Program-made: the position numbers and the translations under genes
NCBI GenBank assembly: GCA_018712885.1
Contig: DVGE01000109.1
Location: 1-8,420, forward strand
Reading direction: 5' to 3'
DNA: 8,420 nucleotides
Source of the DNA: Candidatus Pullichristensenella stercoripullorum
Lineage (GTDB): Bacteria; Bacillota; Clostridia; Christensenellales; Aristaeellaceae
The notes under the pieces: model-generated
The model's input: only the letters and a program-made list of their open reading frames with translations
Database searches by the model: none
Told to the model about the DNA's origin: nothing
Shown: piece after piece, positions 5,859 through 8,420 of the stretch
Position numbering within the stretch: position 1 is the stretch's first letter
How the letters are laid out: each line of letters opens with the position of its first letter

Positions 5859-6679
5859 TTCTCCGTTTCCTCCTCAGCCGTCTCCACCCGCACCTGCAGT
5901 TCCGTCAAAAACTCCTCCTCGCGGGCGGTGAAGCGGTTGTCGATGTGGTAAAGCTCCAAAATATCGCCGGTGGGGGAGAGCCCTCGCGCCCGCGCCCAGG
6001 AAAGCAGCGCCGCGATGCGCCCGCCCAACTGCCGGTAGCCGCCGCGGTAGAAAAGGCGCGCGTGCGTCCCGCCCGGCAGCGTGAAGTCGCCCGCTTCTCC
6101 TTCCTTTAATAGGAAGAACACCGAGCGGTACACGCCTTCCCGCCCGGCGCGTATGTCCTCCGGGGCGATGCTGGCGCCGATCTTCTGCCCGCCCAGGTCG
6201 CGGATGGTGTCCGCGTGGCGGCGGTGCAGGCGCTTGATGGCGAAGTCCATCTCCTCGTCGCGGGCGATGTCGGCGTTGAGGCGCAGGCAGGGACGCGGCG
6301 GCAGCTCCACAAGGGAGGTCTCACCGTCCTCCACCGACGCGCACGCCTCCAGATGCCGCACGCGCTCGCGGATGGCGCACTCGGCGGCGCGCAGGGCACG
6401 CAGCTGAGCGCGGATCAGCCGCCGCTCCTCGCCGAGCAGCTGCAAGGTGTTGCCTACGCTCAGGTCTTTGAGGTATTCCCCGATGCGTTCCATGGAAAAG
6501 CCCAAAGAGCGCAGGTCGCGGAGGATGGTCAGGCGGTAGATGTCGTTGAGGTCGTAGATGCGGTAGCCGTTCTCCGCCCTCCGCGGACGGATGAGCCCCA
6601 GCTTTTCGTAATAGCGCAGCGCGTCCGGCCCCACGCCGTAGAGCGCGGCGATCTCGTGGATGGTGTAGCTGTCCTTCAT
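5855..6679 (-). CDS. MerR-family regulator with GyrI/BmrR-like effector domain
   Basis: 274 residues. The MerR winged helix-turn-helix spans 4-72: YTIHEIAALYGVGPDALRYY (5-24), EKLGLIRP, NGYRIYD and the second DNA-binding helix RLTILRDLRSLGFSMERI (49-66). A dimerisation coiled coil covers about 77-112. The C-terminal part (about 125-268) resembles the GyrI/AraC-E-type small-molecule-binding fold of BmrR-like proteins: YRSVFFLLKE, HARLFYRGGYRQLGGRI, and ILELYHIDNRFTAREEEFLTELQVRV near the end. No Cys cluster typical of metal-sensing MerR proteins is present, so an organic ligand is likelier. The start ATG at 6679 has GGAGG five bases upstream; the open frame extends 40 residues further but those lack MerR similarity and cross the operator. 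It is divergent from the YitT gene, whose promoter carries a MerR-type operator, and overlaps the DUF5655-like gene by four bases. Confidence 0.94.
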   Translation of the reverse strand: MKDSYTIHEIAALYGVGPDALRYYEKLGLIRPRRAENGYRIYDLNDIYRLTILRDLRSLGFSMERIGEYLKDLSVGNTLQLLGEERRLIRAQLRALRAAECAIRERVRHLEACASVEDGETSLVELPPRPCLRLNADIARDEEMDFAIKRLHRRHADTIRDLGGQKIGASIAPEDIRAGREGVYRSVFFLLKEGEAGDFTLPGGTHARLFYRGGYRQLGGRIAALLSWARARGLSPTGDILELYHIDNRFTAREEEFLTELQVRVETAEEETEK

Positions 6680-6714
6680 ATCGCCCTCCGCGCGGAAAAA
6701 TAACATATTTGCCC

Positions 6715-6745
6715 TTGACCTTGGTATCATACCAGGGTTTAAGCT
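6715..6745 (+). promoter_or_regulatory. MerR-type promoter with 19-bp spacer and operator dyad, driving the YitT gene
   Basis: TTGACC (-35, 6715-6720) and TAAGCT (-10, 6740-6745) are separated by 19 bp rather than the usual 17. A dyad centred on base 6728 fills the spacer: TGGTAT at 6722-6727 mirrors ATACCA at 6729-6734, and with one mismatch the symmetry extends over 6718-6738. MerR-family activators are known to bind such dyads and twist over-long spacers so that polymerase can open the promoter. The adjacent divergent MerR gene is the obvious binder. The dyad also overlaps the region where the MerR gene's own promoter must lie (possible minus-strand -10 TATGTT at 6708-6703), so autoregulation is likely. 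Confidence 0.85.
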
Positions 6746-6754
6746 GTTTGTAAA

Positions 6755-6790
6755 GGCCGCTTCCAAGGCTTTTTCATGAAAAAAGCGGCC
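6755..6790 (+). promoter_or_regulatory. Hairpin in the 5' leader of the YitT transcript
   Basis: GGCCGCTT (6755-6762) pairs perfectly with AAGCGGCC (6783-6790). The 20-nt loop contains most of a second palindrome, TTTTTCATGAAAAA (6770-6783), which gives either an inner stem or a competing hairpin. It starts only a few bases after the predicted transcription start and is followed by GATTTTC and the AAGGAGG ribosome site. It may protect the 5' end of the mRNA or act as a weak attenuator. Structure seen, role inferred. Confidence 0.6.
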
Positions 6791-6813
6791 GATTTTCAAG
6801 GAGGAGGATATCC

Positions 6814-7449
6814 GTGTTTCCCGTCAAACGCCTCCTGCGCGAGGCGCTGTCTCCCCGCCGCGTGGCGCTCATCGCCCTCGGCATGGCCATCACCACCTTC
6901 GGCCTGTTCAACATCCACCGCCGCGTGGACGTCACCGAGGGCGGCGTGCTCGGCATGGTGCTTTTGCTCGACCACCACTTCGGCATCCAGCCGTGGCTTT
7001 TGACCGCCGTGCTCGACGCGGCCTGCTATTTTCTCGGCTGGCGCGCGCTGGGCACGAAATTCCTCATCCGCTCCGGCGTGGCCACGCTGTGCAGCTCGGC
7101 CTTTTTCCGCCTCTGGGAGTTCACCGGCCCCATTTTGCCCGATCTCAGCGCCCAGCCGCTCCTGGCGGCGCTCCTGGGCGGGTGCTTCGTGGGCGTGGGC
7201 GTGGGCCTTGTCGTTCGGCAGGGCGGATCTTCCGGCGGCGACGACGCCCTGGCGCTGGTCATCGCCCAAAAGACGAAGTGGCGGCTCTCCCGCGCCTATC
7301 TGTTCACCGATCTTACCGTGCTGGCGCTGTCGCTGACCTATATCGCGCCTCTGCGCATCGTCTGGTCGCTTGTCACGGTGACGGTGTCCTCGTTGCTCAT
7401 CGACTTCGTCAAAAGCGCGGGGCATAGCGAAAAGCGCCAAAACGCATAA
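6814..7449 (+). CDS. YitT-family membrane protein (short form)
   Basis: 211 residues, about five or six membrane helices (about 17-33, 43-57, 62-78, 114-134, 162-178, 182-198). It shows YitT-family hallmarks: a first helix RVALIALGMAITTFGLF, TEGGVLGMVLLLDHHFG (41-57), YFLGWRALGTKFL (72-84), and the conserved glycine loop VRQGGSSGGDDALALVIAQKT (134-154) before LSRAYLFTDLTVLALSL. Most YitT proteins are near 280-290 residues and end in a cytoplasmic DUF2179 domain; that domain is absent here and the protein ends in a short basic tail (KSAGHSEKRQNA). The function of the family is not established; transport has been proposed. The GTG start is supported by AAGGAGG nine bases upstream. Its promoter has the MerR-type 19-bp spacer, so expression is probably induced by the divergent MerR regulator's ligand. 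Confidence 0.88.
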   Translation: MFPVKRLLREALSPRRVALIALGMAITTFGLFNIHRRVDVTEGGVLGMVLLLDHHFGIQPWLLTAVLDAACYFLGWRALGTKFLIRSGVATLCSSAFFRLWEFTGPILPDLSAQPLLAALLGGCFVGVGVGLVVRQGGSSGGDDALALVIAQKTKWRLSRAYLFTDLTVLALSLTYIAPLRIVWSLVTVTVSSLLIDFVKSAGHSEKRQNA

Positions 7450-7460
7450 CATTTTGCGCG

Positions 7461-7489
7461 TTGCCTTTTGCCGGCGGGGGCGCTATAAT
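7461..7489 (+). promoter_or_regulatory. Promoter of the PHP phosphatase gene
   Basis: TTGCCT (-35, 7461-7466), a 17-bp spacer, and a perfect TATAAT (-10, 7484-7489), 32 bp before the ATG at 7522. It lies 11 bp after the YitT stop codon, and I see no clear terminator between the genes, so some read-through from the YitT transcript is possible. Confidence 0.72.
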
Positions 7490-7521
7490 GGGGGCGAACA
7501 CCGCGCGAAAGGAAGCCGCTT

Positions 7522-8238
7522 ATGAAGATCCTCGTCGATACGCACACGCACACCATCGCCTCCGACCACGCCTATTCCACCGTCCTTGAAAACGCCGCGG
7601 CCGCGGCGCGCGCGGGGCTGGAAGCGCTGGCCGTCACCGACCACACGCCGCCGCTCACCGACGCGCCGCGGATGTCGCATTTCAGGAACCTGCGCGTGCT
7701 CGATCGCGTCATTGACGGCGTGACCATACTGCGCGGCGCGGAGCTCAACATCTGCGACGCGCGCGGCGGTCTTGGCGTCGCCGACAGCGACTTGTCCGAC
7801 ATGGATCTCTGCATCGCCAGCATCCATACCGTGGTCTATGGTTCTCCCGACCCGGCGGAGAATCTGCGCGCCTATCAGGGCGCCATGGAGGACGCGCGCG
7901 TGAAGATCATCGGCCATCCCGAGGACGGCCGCGCCCCGGTGGACTTTTTCGCCCTCGCCCGCGCCGCGCGCGACGCCGGGGTGCTCATCGAGGTCAACAA
8001 TTCCTCGCTGCGCCCCATCAGCTACCGCCAGAACACGCGCGAGAACATGACGGCGCTCTTGCGCGCCTGCGAAGCATGCGGCGCGCACATTTGCCTCGGC
8101 ACGGACGCCCACTTCGCCCCCGCCGTGGGCCGCTTTGACGAATCGCTCTCCCTGCTTGAGGAGCTGCATTTCCCCGAGGAGCTGGTAGCGAATACGTCGC
8201 TTGAAAAATTCCTTGACTTTATCAGACGCAGATCGTAA
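7522..8238 (+). CDS. PHP-domain phosphatase, YcdX-like
   Basis: 238 residues, cytoplasmic, a stand-alone PHP domain of the usual length. All nine metal ligands expected from the E. coli YcdX structure are present in order: H8 and H10 (DTHTHT), H16 (SDHAYST), H41 (TDHTPP), E74 (RGAELNI), H102 (ASIHTV), H132 (IGHPED), D195 and H197 (GTDAHF). This predicts a trinuclear metal site (zinc or manganese in relatives) and phosphoesterase activity; YcdX-type enzymes act on small phosphate esters, but the natural substrate is unclear. The start ATG has AAAGGA eight bases upstream. The gene has its own promoter and a strong terminator, so it is a single-gene unit. A histidinol-phosphatase of the HisK type is less likely: that group is longer and its motif spacing differs. 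Confidence 0.93.
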   Translation: MKILVDTHTHTIASDHAYSTVLENAAAAARAGLEALAVTDHTPPLTDAPRMSHFRNLRVLDRVIDGVTILRGAELNICDARGGLGVADSDLSDMDLCIASIHTVVYGSPDPAENLRAYQGAMEDARVKIIGHPEDGRAPVDFFALARAARDAGVLIEVNNSSLRPISYRQNTRENMTALLRACEACGAHICLGTDAHFAPAVGRFDESLSLLEELHFPEELVANTSLEKFLDFIRRRS

Positions 8239-8243
8239 ACGCG

Positions 8244-8268
8244 CGCCCCGCCCGGGGCGTTTTTCTTT
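8244..8268 (+). terminator. Intrinsic terminator after the PHP gene
   Basis: CGCCCC (8244-8249) pairs with GGGGCG (8254-8259) around a GCCC loop, followed by TTTTTCTTT. The hairpin starts five bases after the stop codon. Confidence 0.9.
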
Positions 8269-8315
8269 GCCAACGTTAAAATATTTACGCCCATGCTATC
8301 TTCTGGCAAAATGGC

Positions 8316-8344
8316 TTGACATTTCCAGTTCCCGGCATTATGAT
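8316..8344 (+). promoter_or_regulatory. Consensus promoter of the right-edge gene
   Basis: A perfect TTGACA -35 (8316-8321), a 17-bp spacer and a TATGAT -10 (8339-8344). It is the best promoter in the window by match to consensus and should be strong unless repressed. Confidence 0.85.
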
Positions 8345-8360
8345 TATTTAGCCTAATTAA
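8344..8360. promoter_or_regulatory. Operator-like dyad at the transcription start of the right-edge gene
   Basis: TTATTTAGCCTAATTAA is symmetric in seven of eight base pairs around C8352. It begins at the last base of the -10 box and covers the predicted start point, the position where a repressor blocks transcription. The core TTAGCCTAA equals the core of the DtxR/IdeR consensus TTAGGTTAGCCTAACCTAA, but the flanks match poorly, so the binding protein is uncertain. Confidence 0.5.
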
Positions 8361-8378
8361 ACGTTTGGGAGGCGCGCG

Positions 8379-8420
8379 ATGGACCCCGATCTTGCCACGC
8401 TCAACGAGCTGTTCACCACC
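8379..8420 (+). CDS. Start of an unidentified protein (runs off right edge)
   Basis: Only 14 codons are visible: MDPDLATLNELFTT. The start ATG has GGGAGG six bases upstream and sits behind a consensus promoter, so the gene is real. The LNELF stretch is faintly like the first helix of some Clostridia MarR-type regulators, and an operator-like dyad at the start point would fit an autoregulated repressor, but 14 residues do not support a family call. Confidence 0.7.
   Translation, partial: MDPDLATLNELFTT

Noticed and set aside
6680..6799. N-terminal extension of the MerR protein by 40 residues
   Set aside because: The extension lacks family similarity, crosses the MerR operator and divergent promoter, and the inner ATG has a good ribosome site.
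7441..7462. AACGC/GCGTT pairing after the YitT stop as a terminator
   Set aside because: Only a 5-bp stem with a long loop and no T-run; it overlaps the -35 of the next promoter.
8274..8297. AT-rich patch with AACGTT and near-palindromic TAAAATATTTA
   Set aside because: Short, imperfect symmetry in an intergenic stretch; no spacing or context to support an operator or origin.
1..8420. CRISPR array, tRNA/rRNA genes, insertion sequences or attachment sites
   Set aside because: No regularly spaced repeats, cloverleaf-like segments, transposase motifs or terminal inverted repeats with target duplications were seen on either strand.

Overview
The window reads as ordinary chromosomal DNA from a GC-rich member of the Bacillota, probably class Clostridia. 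The reasons are strong GGAGG-type ribosome sites before almost every gene, housekeeping-type promoters (TTGACA/TATAAT-like), GTG and TTG starts, and a gene mix of OmpR-type two-component system, VanZ/RDD, PepSY, YitT and MerR families. I see no transposase, integrase, phage gene, CRISPR array, tRNA or rRNA. The genus cannot be read from the sequence.

Layout, left to right. Positions 1-470 (minus) hold the N-terminal part of a LysR-type regulator that runs off the left edge, with a clear promoter at 496-524. Positions 672-5357 (minus) hold a cell-envelope block. In the order of transcription it contains a VanZ-RDD membrane fusion (5357-4212), a small secreted protein made of two duplicated beta-rich repeats (4106-3444), an OmpR-family response regulator (3368-2694), its sensor kinase (2697-1342, overlapping by four bases) and a secreted PepSY-like protein (1304-672). 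A 14-bp hairpin terminator at 622-657 closes it. The VanZ-RDD gene and the repeat protein each have their own promoter. The regulator, kinase and PepSY genes have no obvious promoter of their own and are probably reached by read-through past a large hairpin at 3388-3425.

Positions 5484-6679 (minus) hold a MerR-family regulator with a GyrI/BmrR-like effector domain, translationally coupled to a small DUF5655-like protein. Divergent from it, on the plus strand, is a short YitT-family membrane protein (6814-7449). Between them sits a textbook MerR-type promoter: a -35 and a -10 separated by 19 bp with a dyad in the spacer, directed at the YitT gene. Positions 7522-8238 (plus) encode a PHP-family phosphatase with a complete YcdX-like metal ligand set, its own promoter and a terminator. 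At the right edge a new gene starts at 8379, behind a consensus promoter whose -10 abuts a 17-bp operator-like dyad.

How they may work together. The envelope block looks like a self-contained sensing unit: two exported proteins of unknown ligand flank a membrane kinase and its regulator. The MerR-YitT pair looks like a one-component effector-responsive switch controlling a membrane protein. Both are inferences from gene order and regulatory sites. No gene family here is new in itself; the least described items are the tandem-repeat secreted protein and its link to the two-component system.
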